From Metopolophium dirhodum (Eukaryota; Arthropoda; Insecta; Hemiptera; Aphididae), in contig NC_083560.1 of the NCBI RefSeq assembly GCF_019925205.1, positions 22,649,145-22,713,144 of the forward strand: a stretch of DNA of 64,000 nt, given 5' to 3'. The notes beneath the pieces were generated by a model that worked only from the letters and a program-made list of their open reading frames with translations, was not told where the DNA came from and did no database searches. The position numbers and the translations under genes were made by a program. The first letter of the stretch is position 1; each line of letters starts with the position of its first letter. Positions 12,018 through 23,939 of this stretch are shown in pieces.

Positions 12018-12205
12018 ATGCCTCCAAGTAAAATTTGGAATTTTTTTACGCGTGGCGAATCAAATAAAACTGCTATATGTTCTGTATGCAACGACGTTTT
12101 AAAAAATATGGGATCTACATCTATTTTATGGTCGCATTATAATCGGTGGCATAAGCCCACTGCAAACGAAATTAATGAAGAACAGCACGCTAAAGAACAT
12201 ACAGG
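12018..12205 (+). CDS. BED-type zinc finger, first exon of a transposase-like gene
   Basis: From the Met at 12018 the frame reads MPPSKIWNFFTRGESNKTAI, then CSVCNDVLKNMGS, then an HYNRWH segment. This gives the aromatic-rich lead and the CX2C...HX4H zinc ligands of a BED finger, the DNA-binding domain at the N-terminus of many hAT transposases and of domesticated ZBED proteins. An in-frame ATG at 11991 is an alternative start, but the domain begins at 12018. After 62 codons the sequence has ACAGG followed by GTAAG, a good 5' splice site, and the unspliced frame stops within four bases. This is probably exon 1 of an intron-containing transposase. No catalytic exon was recognised downstream on this strand, so the gene is likely incomplete here. 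Confidence 0.65.
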
Positions 12206-12837
12206 GTAAGCATGTTATTAATACTACACTGTTTATGCTTTAATTAGTTATTAAAGTGAGAACTTTATTGCGCTATAATAATATGTGCTATATGCGCTTA
12301 ATTGGGGACCTATTTCGTTGAACGTCCGAGTACATAAATATATAATTGGTTGCTATTGGTTAATCTGGCACGTTTGTTGATTTCTATTATTATTTTTTGT
12401 CAATATACATATTTATTTTATGTAAATAAATGAATGTCTGTGCGTAGATTAGACCTCTGGTAAGAAGATAGGCTAATTTAAAGAGTGTTAAATTTGGTTT
12501 TTTCATTGTATTTTAGTACGGTTAGGTTAGTTTAGGATTTTGTATTATTTAATTATATTAATCCAACTTAGGCGGAATTAAGTAAAAATGTTTACTGCTC
12601 GCGTGGAACCGCCTTTAATATTTCTCACTGTGGCATAAAGATAAACATCAATTTCACATTGAAACCAGGGAAAACCGACGGAACCGATAGTGTTATAGGT
12701 AGGTCGGACCGTTTAATTTTATATCTTCGCAAACAATAACGTTTATTGAATGGTCGATATTATAGACACTACAGATAAAACTTTATGTCCTATAGCATAT
12801 AATATAACCTATCTGTTATAGTGGAGGGGCTATATTA

Positions 12838-13135
12838 TGTCCGAAAATATTTCAGCCGAAAATATATTATCCGAAAATAAATTTACGAAAATAATTTTAT
12901 CCGAAAAATATTTTAATAGAAACGTATTTTATCCGAAAATGATTAAATTCAAAAGCAAAATACACGAAAAATATTTTATCAGAAAATATTATGCACGAAA
13001 ATAACCAAGCCGAAAATATATTAGTCGAAAATATTTTAACCGAAACGTTTTTTATCTGAAAAATATTTTACCCGAAACTTTTTCTCGACGAAGAATATTT
13101 CTTCCGAACCGTATTTTATCCGAAATCAATATTTT
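12838..13135 (+). repeat. Left subterminal array, CCGAAAATAT motif
   Basis: About fifteen degenerate copies of (T/G)CCGAAAATAT with spacings of roughly 15-25 bp, for example GTCCGAAAATATTTCAGCCG. Forms with GAAACG and GAAAAATATTTT alternate. It is the mirror of the array at 18365-18900. Confidence 0.75.
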
Positions 13136-14091
13136 TTTTTAAACCAGTGTCACCAAAAGGGTAGACTAATGTGAATTATCTTTTTCTAGCAGCACCAGTT
13201 CGCAAACAAGTGTAGCAAACCTGCGCCATTAAATCACATTCTGTGCCGGGATGGGTTTTTAGATAAAGGTTTATCATCTATAAACCTTGGACGGTCCACG
13301 GACTATCTATAATTCTTATTCCGTATCTTAGATCATATGATCATTATGATATTCTAAGGTCCGTATTGTTCTATGGTGATAGTAACCATAGAAAATAGAT
13401 AAAAATATAGTAAAAAAATGATAGTAACTATCTTTAATTGTATCATGTATGTACAAAATACAAATTGATAACAAATAACAAATCATGATTATCGATAAAG
13501 CGAATTTGGGTATATGTTATTTTTACAATTATTGGGAAGAATCTGGAAAACTACTTTAATATTCATTAAACTTACCATTCTAATGAAATCTTCATGAAAT
13601 TCCCTATCGATGAACAATTCCACCACCTATCATTCTCTTATGTGGGTATGATTAATTTCACTCACAAACGCATGGCCACAGTTAAGTTTATAGTTCCATA
13701 ATGAAACCATAAAGTTAAGTTCAAACGAATTTGAGACTTGTAATTTGTGTATTATACACGCAGCAATAATACTTAGTTAGTTTTGAAATAGGTAGGACTA
13801 GAAGCCATTAGGAAATGTACAAAATACCTAACAATTTCCAAAATTGACTGATTGCTAAATATTCAAAATATGCATTTGTAAGATCAATTTAGATAGTAGT
13901 AATAAAAAAACTAACCAATTATATACAGATTAATATATATATATGCATATCACTGCATTCTATTGCATATTACTATTATTATTTTTTAATTTTTAAGATT
14001 ATGAAATGAGTCTGATTATAGGTATGTAGGTACCTGTAATCTGTATTTATATTTTATAAGCTGCATATTTTTTACAAAATAAATCTCAGTT

Positions 14092-14330
14092 AGAAGACTG
14101 GAATGGGCAGGACAAGCATGGAGGAAACAAGGGTCAATAATAAAGACCGTAATCGAAAACAACCCATCAGGAAAACAACATTTGGGTAGACCTCGCCTAA
14201 GATGGGAGGATTGTATTGCTAAAAATGTAGGAAGAATAGAAGATGGAACACAATGGAGAGAAGGATAGAAGGATATACAGATGGAAGAGAATATACTTGG
14301 AAAGCTGGTCTTAACGGCCGTTACCCATAT
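14092..14330 (+). pseudogene. C-terminal tail of a non-LTR reverse transcriptase
   Basis: Translated from 14092, the frame reads RRLEWAGQAWR, then GRPRLRWEDCIAKNVG, then TQWREG. This is the well-known extreme C-terminal signature (LxWAGHV.R ... GRPxxRWxD ... W) of endonuclease/reverse transcriptase ORFs common in insects. A TAG stop falls after WREG and the remaining codons still look related. No RT domain precedes it, so it is a strongly 5'-truncated fragment. It sits inside the 12824-18900 element and was presumably inserted there. Confidence 0.75.
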
Positions 14331-17300
14331 AACAAAAAAATATATACTCGTATATTTTTTACAATAATTTTATTGATTATCAAACAAAGATTAGGTTTAA
14401 TATACACAGTTTTCCAATTTGTATTCTAATAATAATAACATAATAATCTAATAAATATTATCAATTGGATATCTAATAAATATAGATTTAAAGTCATATC
14501 TAATAGATGTTTTGGCCATAAATCATCTATTGTACATCCATTAGTTGTACCTGTGTTATGTGGGGCCTAATTCATTTTTTTTTCAACACAAATTAACAAA
14601 ATAATTTTTATTAAATGCCGAATATTTGGTATTTTTATACTTTTTTGAAACCTGAAAAGTTAGTAGGTAATTGAAATAAATAAATTTAGTGATTACAATT
14701 TTGGCTAATGACTATTCGCCACCAAACAAAATACTTAAATATATAAACAAATTACAAACTATTGTAAATCCGACTTTCACTATGCGTGTTTGAGTATTCC
14801 ACGATAAACGTAGATAGTAGATACTAAACACCTACAACATGGCTAAATAAGTTAATGGATATATAATTCATTACATTATTCACGACAGTATAAAATACAG
14901 AAAAAAATAACTGTGTGGTAAATATAAAAATAATTATTAGCAAAGGTTATTAATTATTATACACACATACTAATATACTATAAATTGGTTCGTACCTACG
15001 TGTGTAGACGTAGATACAGAAATTAAATAAAATGTATCGAAATAGACCAAGATCAATACACCTGTTTTTTGTTGAAAAAGTATAATATGCACGCCTACCT
15101 ATATAATATTGTTTAATATATTCTTAGTTTCATGGACTGTATTAAAAATATAATTCTCATAGTTTTAAACCAATATAATATATAATATTCACTGTGATCC
15201 TATGGTAAGATCTTAAGATATTATCTAATACCTACTTAAAGAAATGAGTAAGTGTTTAAAAAGCAGTCTTGTAAAGTATTTAAATACTTTTATAGTATTT
15301 AGAATACTTTTTAAATACTTTTTGGTTTAAGTATTTGGAAAGTATTTTAAATACTGTCTTGGACGTATTTGTATTTGAAAATCAAATACTTTTGAAAATT
15401 CGAACAAATTATTCGTCGGTCGTCACTTGTTTGAAAATTATTATACTTTTTTTTATTTATAAATTATAAAAATATTTTTCTTTCATAATTGTTGATTTTA
15501 TTTGTGTCCATTATGTAATTTTACTATTGCAATAGTTCCATCTAATAATCTTTTTACCGCTCCTGGACAAAAATGTGACAGTACCTTATTGCATTTAAAA
15601 TATCTAAAAACAAAAACAATTGTTATGTTTTTCATACTCAATGTCTATGGTATATATCCAAGTTTGAATACGTAGTAAATTCTTGAGTGGATTACCATAA
15701 ATTCAAAGCTCAAATTGTAAAAAAAAAATTATACTTGTAAAAAAATAGTAGGTAGGTATTTACTAATTTGTATACCTTGTTGTACCCCACCCCCGCATAC
15801 CTACACATTTCATTTTATAATAGAAAGATATTTATTAATTTATACTTCACCGTTTTTAAATAGATTTGAGTAATCAATATATTATTATTGAATAATATTA
15901 GTCATTAAGTTAATGAGAAAATTAATCAACTAAATAAGAAAAAGTTTAAAAAAAATTAACATTTTAACTAGTCTTAAAACCAGATCCTGTGCATTATGCT
16001 ATACTTAGAGCGCGGATTAATATGCATTTGCATATATGTTCTGGTTGATTGTATGATATGCTACGTGAGCACGATTTAAAAAATTAAATTTTTTTAGTGC
16101 ATATTTGGGCATTTACCCATTTTTTCTTTTTTAAGAACTTATTTAGCCTTATTTAACTTATTTAAAGTTATAAAACATGCAGCCCATGCAGGTAAGTTAG
16201 AATGTCATCTTAGGCGTAAGCCTTTTAACAACTTAGATAAAGCTTTATGGTTTATATTATATCTGAGTATCTGACACTCCATGAACATAAAAACTGATGT
16301 AGAGAAGATAGCTTATCAGAAATATTATTGAGTGGAGTGAGTGGGCTATGATGTTCTATTTCAGAAACGCACTATAATGCTCACAATAAACATTTATACT
16401 AGCATGATCTACCTTAATATTTATATTGTCGTAACATTGATCAGGAATACCTTCAATACTATAGTTATTATTGTATTCATTCGATATGTTAACGGTATTT
16501 TTATCAAGGTGGGTAGTATTTGATACAGGTATCATTATATTGGTTTCATTACGAGCTCTGGTCAGTGGTGGTTTTTTTTTGGGGGGGGGGCGAATGGGGC
16601 GCTCACCCCTCCCCCCCTTGAATTTTTTTTGCATGTCCTTTTTTAATTGAAATTACACTAAATGCTTGAATTGCTTTAATTATGGTTGGGGGAAGCCAAC
16701 AAATTTAAAATAACCCACCTTGATGTTTTATCAAAACCGCCACTGGCTCTGGTGCGAATACGATAACTTTTGCTGAGTCTATTTAATTTTAATATAATAC
16801 AATCTAAAATACTCATTATGTTATTTACTGCTATTATGTTTAGACAATAACTTCGACAACTTTGGTAATGGTTAGTACTTGATAATCTATTTTTTATAAA
16901 TGTTTGAATCAGAAATAGATACTTGGCATAATATTATATCCAACGCCATAAAATGCTGTAAGTAGGTAACCCATAAGTTTTCGGTGGGAAAAACGTGTCG
17001 GAATTTAATCGGAAGTGTAAAAAAAATATATTCTACTCTCGCAGACACCACTCAACTGTGGTGGTCCAAAATTGGTCAACTTCCGTACATGTCACTATTT
17101 AAACACTAATGACACCAAAACCACCTCCTTGACACTACTGGTCCAGCATCGGGTCAGGACACAGTCCAAACACCAATTTTCAATAAATTTTTTCTACCCG
17201 GGTATGTCGGAAACTATACGCTTGTCTGTTACGTGAGCATTTCTCCAACTGGTTAAGAGGTTAAAGATTCCAAAGAAACATATTTTTGACATATAATCAT

Positions 17301-18364
17301 CGATGATAAAATAAAAATTTAACCCCCAGGTAGGTAATAACCAACATACACGATTATTTATTAATTTTGTCAGGTAAATAATTTAGTTCCAATGTATATT
17401 TACACTACTTGGAAGTTTGATAGTGCATCACACGGTATTTTTCCTTTTACCTAATTATTTATTATATGTTTCGGACTTTTTCACCTTTGACTTTTTATGC
17501 CTCTTAATTTTTACCTCGGACTTTTTGGTAGTATACCACTATATAGACGTCTATAGAAAGTAATAAAAATTTGCAAAGGTAAAAATTGATTTATCAAAAT
17601 TCAACGGCTGATTTAGGTAACTATATTGTCTATAATTATAAATTATATATTTTTAAATTTCTTATTTTATTTCATCATTGGGATAACTAGGGTAACCACA
17701 TAAAGTATTGTATTAGTATAAAATAAAAATTATTTAAAGTCGAGAATTGAAAAAATTAAAAAAAAATTAAAATATAGGTTCCGAAGCGACATTAACTTTG
17801 GTTTATTAATTGTGACTCCTTCCCATTGACCTACCTACGTTTTCGGCTAAAATACGGTTCTGATGAAATATTTTTTTTTGATCAAAATGCATAGATATTA
17901 TAAAGAATGGATAGGCCATAGAATATAGATACATTAATAAAATAGATAAAAGTGTGCCGGAATGGGGAAGAGAGAAAGACTGTTTTTTACATGGACTTTA
18001 TACTAATAGACGAAACATCCAGGCGGGATGCGGGGGGGGGGGGGGTGGTGCGGTCTGTGCTACAGGGATATATATATATTATATACAGTAATATACAGAG
18101 TATTGTTTCATCTAGTGCGCATGTGTGGTGTAAAGTTGTACTACCTTGATCAGCGCAATCACGCTTGGACACCGGAACTAAAACCACGCACCGTCTATTA
18201 GTATAAGGTTTATGGTTTTTTATCATTGCCTCTCATTCTGACAGAGGTCTTATCATAAATTATATACAATTATACATATATCTATTTGTGTTAAGACCTC
18301 TATAACCTCAAAATATTTTCATGTTCGTTCCCGTATGATAAGCACAAATGGCTCCATTCTTTAA
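14331..18364. other. Interior of the 6-kb element, no gene seen
   Basis: AT-rich sequence with G runs at 16581-16590 and 18032-18045 and the iterated motif at 15270-15400. Frames here are short and featureless. If the element once carried a transposase it is not recognisable by eye. Confidence 0.45.
15270..15400. repeat. Iterated AAATACTTT motif
   Basis: Dense alternation of AAATACTTT / AAAGTATTT over about 130 bp. It is typical of the subterminal region of a short hAT-like element; ends not located. Confidence 0.45.
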
Positions 18365-18900
18365 TATATCTATGTTCGGATGATACATTTTCGACTAAAA
18401 TATTTTTCGGATAAAATAAGGTTCGGATGGTATATTTTCGACAAAAATATTTTTCGGATAAAATACGGTTCTGATGAAATATTTTCGACTAAAATATTTT
18501 TGAGATGAAATATTTTTCTACTAAAATACGGTTCGGATGATACATTTTCGAATTAAATATTTTTCGGATGAAATACGGTTCGGATGAAATATTTTTCTAC
18601 TAAAATACGGTTCGGATGAAATATTTTTCTTCTAAAATACGGGTCGGATAAAATATTTTTCTTTGTAAATATTTTCTTATAGTATATTTTTCGGATAAAA
18701 TACGGTTCGGATGAAATATTTTCTGCTTTATTATTTTCGATGACAATATTTTTCGGCTAAGATATGCTTCTGGCATTATATTTTTCGTATCAAATATAGT
18801 TCTGAGAAAATACTTTTCTCAATGTATATTTTTCGGATAAAATATTTTTCGGCCAAAATACTGTTCGGACAAAATATTTTCGGACATTTTACGCGCTCCC
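18365..18900 (-). repeat. Right subterminal array, TTCGGATGAAATAT motif
   Basis: More than twenty degenerate copies of (T)TTCGGAT(A/G)AAATA, the reverse complement of the left array, ending in ATTTTCGGACATTTTACGCG and CTCCC at 18900. The array is longer than the left one (about 535 versus 300 bp). Confidence 0.75.
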
Positions 18901-18929
18901 GTTATAGTGTTATTACTTATTACTGTTAT

Positions 18930-18985
18930 GACCGTAAAGCGTAGCTATGTTTTTCTTCGTTGGCAATTACCACGGATTTATTGAA
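18930..18985 (+). repeat. Dispersed repeat, mate of 46395-46460
   Basis: Fifty-odd bases (TTATGACCGTAAAGCGTAGC onward to GGATTTATTGAA) are the near-perfect reverse complement of 46395-46460. It is a fragment of a repeat family not otherwise defined in the window. Confidence 0.6.
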
Positions 18986-19464
18986 ATAAGATAATATTGT
19001 TACAAACACACTTTAACATTACTCATTCGTTAGAATCCGGCGAATTTTGTGTTACCGTCTCGAACCTTTTTTCGTCAAAACTGCATTATTTCAACTCAAA
19101 TTATTATGATGGAGTTCGAAGTTACCGACCCCGAGAATCCTATTTATTTTATTCAACCGATATAAGTACGATTAGGTTAGGTTAGGATTTTGTATTAATT
19201 GAGTGTATTGATTAATCCAACGTACACACCACACGTGGTCTACTCGCATAATCACAAGCGAATATCACGGGCAACGACGACCAGGATGGCTATAAATATT
19301 AAAATATAATTTACACTTAAAAAGACATTGCTTCCACAGCGTGTTTCACACTTAAACCTAACCTAACAATAGTTTAACAATCATATTTTTTTCCTGGCAA
19401 TACCGGGTAATTCAGCGAGTAGTATAATAAAAGATAATTTTAAAAAGTACCTATTTGTAAAATG

Positions 19465-20589
19465 CTAATATTGGTAACATAGATTCAATCTATACTGACT
19501 TTCAGAAAGCTTTCGATAAGGTTAATCATCACCTACTTCTTAAAAAAATATCTACATTCGGTATTCATGGACATTTTTTAAATTGGTTATGGTCCTATTT
19601 AAACTGTCGAACTCAGGCGGTTAAAGTATCACATTGTATCTCTCCTTACTTCCCAGTTAATTCTGGGGTACCACAAGGTTCCCATTTAGGACCTCTTTTA
19701 TTCATAATGTTCATTAATGATTTACCCTCTATTTTTGATAACACGGTCGATATACTGCTATTTGCTGATGATGCAAACATTTTCTCTACAATTTATTCTC
19801 CTTCAGATGCTTTAAATTTGCAAGCTAACTTGGATAAATTTGTAATATGGACTCACCAAAATAGTTTATCTCTAAATATAAACAAATGTAATGTTATTAC
19901 CTTTTCACGCATCGATAATCCTATTAGCTTTGATTACAAAATTGATAATTGTTCCGTTACAAGAGCGACTTCTATTAGAGATTTAGGGATTATTATTGAT
20001 TGAAATTTGTCTTTCACCACTCACAATACTATTACCAAGAAATCTTTTAAGATGCTTGGCTTTATCAACCGAAACACAGTTAATTTTAAAAATATAAATG
20101 CCTTGAAAATATTATTTTTTGCGCTAGTTAGTTGAGTTTGGATCAATAGTCTGGTCACCTAGTTACGTCACTTTTATTAATACAATTGAAAATGTACAAC
20201 TTAAATTTTTGAAGTTATTGTGTTACAAATTAAATATTCCACTTATTTCAAAGAACTCATACAATATGCGAATGAGTGAGTTGAGCTTTATATCTTGTGA
20301 AGTTAGAAGAAAGGTTGCTGATATTATGTTTATATATGATTTATTAAATGGTCACATTTCTTCCCCAGATTTGCTCTCAATGATAGCATTTAATACAGCG
20401 AATCACTGTTGAAGAAAATCAAACTTATTTCATGTTCCATTTTATAATAATAATTACAGCTCCACTTCTTACTTTCCAAGAGTATTGAAACTAGCAAATC
20501 TTGTTGTTGATCATGTTGATTTTTTCTTCATGTCACGTAATGTTTTCAAAAGAAATGTATATTTAGTCTTAAACGATGTTGTAAATTAA
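19465..20589 (+). pseudogene. Jockey-like reverse transcriptase relic
   Basis: The retained part begins within the RT fingers/palm: IYTDFQKAFDKVNHH, then SGVPQGSHLGPLLF, then LLFADDANIF (the F/YADD catalytic site near 19762), then NKCNVITF. Stop codons at about 20001 and 20133 and frame changes break the thumb and C-terminal part, which resumes near 20200 (KLLCYKLNIPL, RRKVADIMFIYDLLNG) and ends at the TAA at 20587-20589. No RNase H follows, as in jockey-type elements. The endonuclease domain and ORF1 are missing, so the copy is 5' truncated and inactive. Confidence 0.87.
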
Positions 20590-20679
20590 GTAATATTCTA
20601 TCATTATACTATTAGGTATTGATTTAGAGTTGTCTCCTATTGTATTATTATTAATGTTTCATTATTTAAACTTGTCTAA

Positions 20680-20970
20680 TTATTATTATTTTATATTGCC
20701 GGCTCATTATTATTATTATTGTTTTAAATCGAGTCGTTTATTATTAATTGTAAAATACTTAAATGTTAAATTATGTTGTATTCTTGATACTTATTATTAT
20801 TTTATATTGTCGGCTCATTATTATTATTATTGTTGTTTTAAATCTTGTCGTTTATTATTAATTGTAAAATAATTAAATGTTTATTATTAATTGTAAAATA
20901 CTTAAATGTTAAACCTGTACTGTATTGTTTACACAAAAGGGTCTTTACCCGTTTATTATACAAATAAAAT
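20680..20970 (+). repeat. Duplicated 3' UTR and 3'-end hairpin of the 19.5-kb element
   Basis: Downstream of the stop codon, a block of about 110 bp (TTATTATTATTTTATATTG, CGGCTCATTATT, AATTGTAAAATACTTAAATG) is present twice in tandem, with a smaller internal duplication of its end. It is followed by GGGTCTTTACCC (20939-20950), then GTTTATTATACAAATAAAAT. The GGG-N6-CCC-GTT hairpin is shared with the 3' ends at 49618 and 50797. Confidence 0.7.
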
Positions 20971-21379
20971 AGTTGCGTATTTGCATAAAATATATTCAAA
21001 ATGTATTTGCAGAATATGTATCCTACAGTAAAAAAATTTATTTTACGAATAATAAACATTTTCAAAAAAAAACATGTATACTACGTATTTAACTCTATTT
21101 AAACATATTTACTTAATTTTTCTTGTGCTAAATATAGGAGTTGGGTTTGTTACGACACCATAACCTACCCACAACAAAAATTATATATTGTGACCTGGCT
21201 CGAATAGTCTGAGAGCATTATTGTGTTTTTTATTATTTTTGTAATAATTGTTATTATCGCAGGCGCGAATCGCCGTCATTATATTTTTTATTATCATTGT
21301 AATTGTGGCGCACGGTAATCGTCGTGCGTTGCCGTGATCCCTATAATCCAGTTCTAATAACCAAGTTATAAGCATACCA

Positions 21380-21760
21380 TGTATTTCGTAGCCACTATAC
21401 GTAATAATATTGTCATACCTATTCATTTCGATCGCAACGAGTCGAAGTGTATTTTATTATTGTTATTATTGTGAACAATATTATAGGGTTAAGGAATCGC
21501 TGCTGGCCAGTCTGCACCCCACAATTTGTACTGCGAGTTTATTTATTTATTATGATTTATAGATTTATTTATATTTTATTAATTGTGTCAGACGATCAAC
21601 CATCATTACCTTTACCTGTTAGGCCAAAAGGGACATATATTTTATGCTTGTGTTATTTAAAGAATTATTATATTATAACAAATTAATACTTGAAAATTCG
21701 TGTTAACATTTTATTGTTTTTAGTCATTTTATTCTAATGTAAAGACATACACACCCACAT
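21380..21760 (+). repeat. 381-bp dispersed repeat, copy 1
   Basis: Highly similar to 47239-47621 from TGTATTTCGT to CACACCCACAT, and unrelated outside. Contains CTGCTGGCCAGTCTGCAC and TTAGGCCAAAAGGGACATAT. It begins TG and ends CA plus one base, as a solo LTR would, but neither copy shows a target duplication, so its class is open. Confidence 0.7.
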
Positions 21761-21978
21761 ATTATATACACACATTTACACACCCACCACACACTAGCAT
21801 TCGATAGTTTTGCTCGGCGAACCCGTCCACTTCCATCGAATTGCTAATACATGTATACACACATACACGGGTCGGTTGGTGTGTGAGTGCGATACGATCT
21901 ATTAATTATTGTTCGTACCCTGCCCAAACATTATTTATTATAAATTATGATTAATTAGTAATTTATTTTATTGTTTAG

Positions 21979-22551
21979 ATAATATCCAGCCTGGTTTGTT
22001 CAATAATGAAGCATCAATAATGACTAATGAGCCTGTTTATGATGTATTTCCTGAACAAAAGTCAAGTAGAAAGAGAAAAATAAATCAGGACAATTGGAAA
22101 AAGAAAAAAGGAGTCAAGGAAAACAATATACAACACCAAAAGCAGTGATTGTTATGACTTCCGTTGTATAGAATATAATTATATATGTTAGAATCATAAT
22201 TATAATCGGCCCCATAAGACACAAGATCATGTCATTATCGTGGACCACAATATTAATTAATTTCCTGCTGAATCTTACAATTTTTCTAGGAATAATAACT
22301 CAAATAGAAAGTATCTATATAGCATACATCAATTATTTTTATTATACAGTGAAAAATGTGATGAAAAAAACAAACCTGAATGTTACAAGGTAAAGAAGGA
22401 AACATTTAAAAATACATTTTGAACACAATTTAATATTGTTTTCAGAAATCCACAAAGTGATACTTGTAGTAAATGTGAAAATGCTGAACATATTAATTTA
22501 CATAAAATTGCATTTGAAATACAAAATATATACTTAGGGCATAAGTTTTAG
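21979..22551 (+). pseudogene. Remnant of an intron-containing transposase-like gene (copy A)
   Basis: Three exon-like pieces are visible. 21979-22148 follows a TTTATTGTTTAG acceptor and reads through a basic stretch, SSRKRKINQDNWKKKKGVK, to a TGA. 22350-22389 lies between a TTATTATACAG acceptor and an ACAAG/GTAAAG donor. 22446-22551 follows TTGTTTTCAG and reads RNPQSDTCSKCEN in phase with the previous piece, ending TAG. A basic RKR...NW block and a DTCxxC motif occur in an uncharacterised arthropod protein family that behaves like a transposase; that identification is from memory. The catalytic region is absent. In copy C the first piece carries two extra stops. Confidence 0.55.
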
Positions 22552-23218
22552 AAAATCCTAGCACATGTTTCATAGCAATGAGCTTGCAACAAACAATGCC
22601 ATTGCCTAAAATGTTAACTTCAAAAACATTTTATCTTCGACAAATTTGGTTTTACAATTGTGGAATACCTACATAAAATAATAATAATAAACAACAATAA
22701 TTAAAGCAGAAAATTGACACAGACCATTGTTGTTTAGTTGGACTGAAAAAGTCGCGGGTAAAGGTAGAAATGAAGTCTGAAGCGGTTTAATGTATATTTC
22801 TCAAATTACTAAGTCAACATTTCAACAGAACATTAACATTATCATGTTACAAACTTAAATCAAACATATTAGGCACAGTAGCATATTATCGATTATTAAA
22901 TATCAATTATACATAATATATATTCAATATACAGACATACAGTGAAAAGGAAAAAAAGGAAATTTTATTATAAATATAAATAATTAACTACTTAATTAAA
23001 AATAAAAATACAGTTATTATACTAATCGTCGGATTATATCATATTAATTATATATAGGTAGAACTCAGGGCATGCTCAAAATTATAGTTCTTGTAAAAGC
23101 CAATTAGAAATACTTAATTATTTTGTGATTCGATTTGTGTCTTGTTATTAAAATATAATAAATAATAAATAATGTCTACCGATACAAAATTATCTTGTAT
23201 AATTTGCATTTGAACATT

Positions 23219-23939
23219 AATCGCACTCCTAGAACAAGACTGCCACAGCTCAAAATTCATGAATTTTGAGTTATGACAACTTTTGGATAGAGAAAAATAA
23301 GCTCTATTAAATGCAAGAACGCCACATTCAATATCATTTTTCATTTAGCCACTATAGAGATGTGTTAGTATTGAATTATTTAAATATTGGTTAATTTTCA
23401 ATGCAAGAGAGCCATATTTACTTTATGGCAGTATACTTATTTTTATTTATCCAAATTATCACTGAAATCAAAATTCAAGACTGCCTTATTTCGATTTGTG
23501 GCGTTCTTGCACTGAATAAAAACTAATTATCGTGTAATATGTTGAGTGCAAAACAGCAATATTTAGAGTTGTGGCAGTTTTGCATTTTATAATTTATAAT
23601 TGCATTTTTTCATGGCTTAAATTCAATACTGCTATATTTTAATAAGTGGCCATTTAAAAATCAATTTCTGTATGCAATACAGTCGCATCTCAAAATATGG
23701 CTGTTTTGCATTTACTTAAAAAATTGTAAATGGCCACAAGTCTAAATTTTTGGGTTTAAGAGTGAATTTCAAAATATTTGAAAAATTAATATTGTAAAGT
23801 ATGATTGTAAGTATTTAAGTGTTAAACTTAAACGCATAAGTAAAAAACTCATTAAAATATCTTAGGTCCAAACTTCAAATTAATTTTTCTCAAAACTATA
23901 AATTTTGAGTTGTGGCAGTCTTGTTCTAGGAGTGCAATT
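23219..23939. mobile_element. 721-bp inverted-repeat element, copy in A
   Basis: Terminal inverted repeats of about 40 bp start AAT(C/T)GCACTCCTAGAACA (23219 inward; complement at 23939) and continue through GACTGCCACA and CTCAAAATT with two or three mismatches. Copy B lacks exactly this segment (near 26972: ACATTTTTGCATT), giving an empty site. No clear target duplication is seen. A perfect 22-bp palindrome lies at 23249-23270. The interior is made of repeated modules related to the ends (GCAAGA(A/C)(C/T)GCCACA and complements). A 76-codon frame on the minus strand is probably incidental. Confidence 0.8.

Larger units (their letters stand above)
12824..18900. mobile_element. 6.08-kb DNA element with 9-bp target duplication (MULE-like?)
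   Basis: Exact 9-bp direct repeats GTTATAGTG (12815-12823 and 18901-18909) abut ends that are imperfect inverted repeats. Left reads GAGGGGCTATATTATGTCCG; right, complemented, reads GGGAGCGCGTAAAATGTCCG; both then continue AAAATATT. Both ends extend into arrays of the same short motif, in opposite orientation (12824-13135 and about 18365-18900). A 9-bp duplication with long variable ends fits the Mutator-like superfamily, but no transposase is readable in the interior, so the class is tentative. The interior holds a LINE tail fragment (14092-14330) and an iterated AAATACTTT region (about 15270-15400). Confidence 0.68.

Noticed and set aside
19355..19375. CCTAACCTAACA strings (also near 12515, 19168 and 30690) as telomeric repeats
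   Set aside because: Only two or three units each; too short to be a telomeric or interstitial telomeric array.
21380..21760. 381-bp repeat as a solo LTR (TG...CA)
   Set aside because: No target duplication around either copy, and no TATA/poly-A signal order that I could defend.
23114..23344. 76-codon minus-strand frame, also at 52658-52888
   Set aside because: It crosses the boundary of the inserted 721-bp element and uses part of its inverted repeat, so it arose from the insertion. Its presence in two copies only reflects the duplicated unit.
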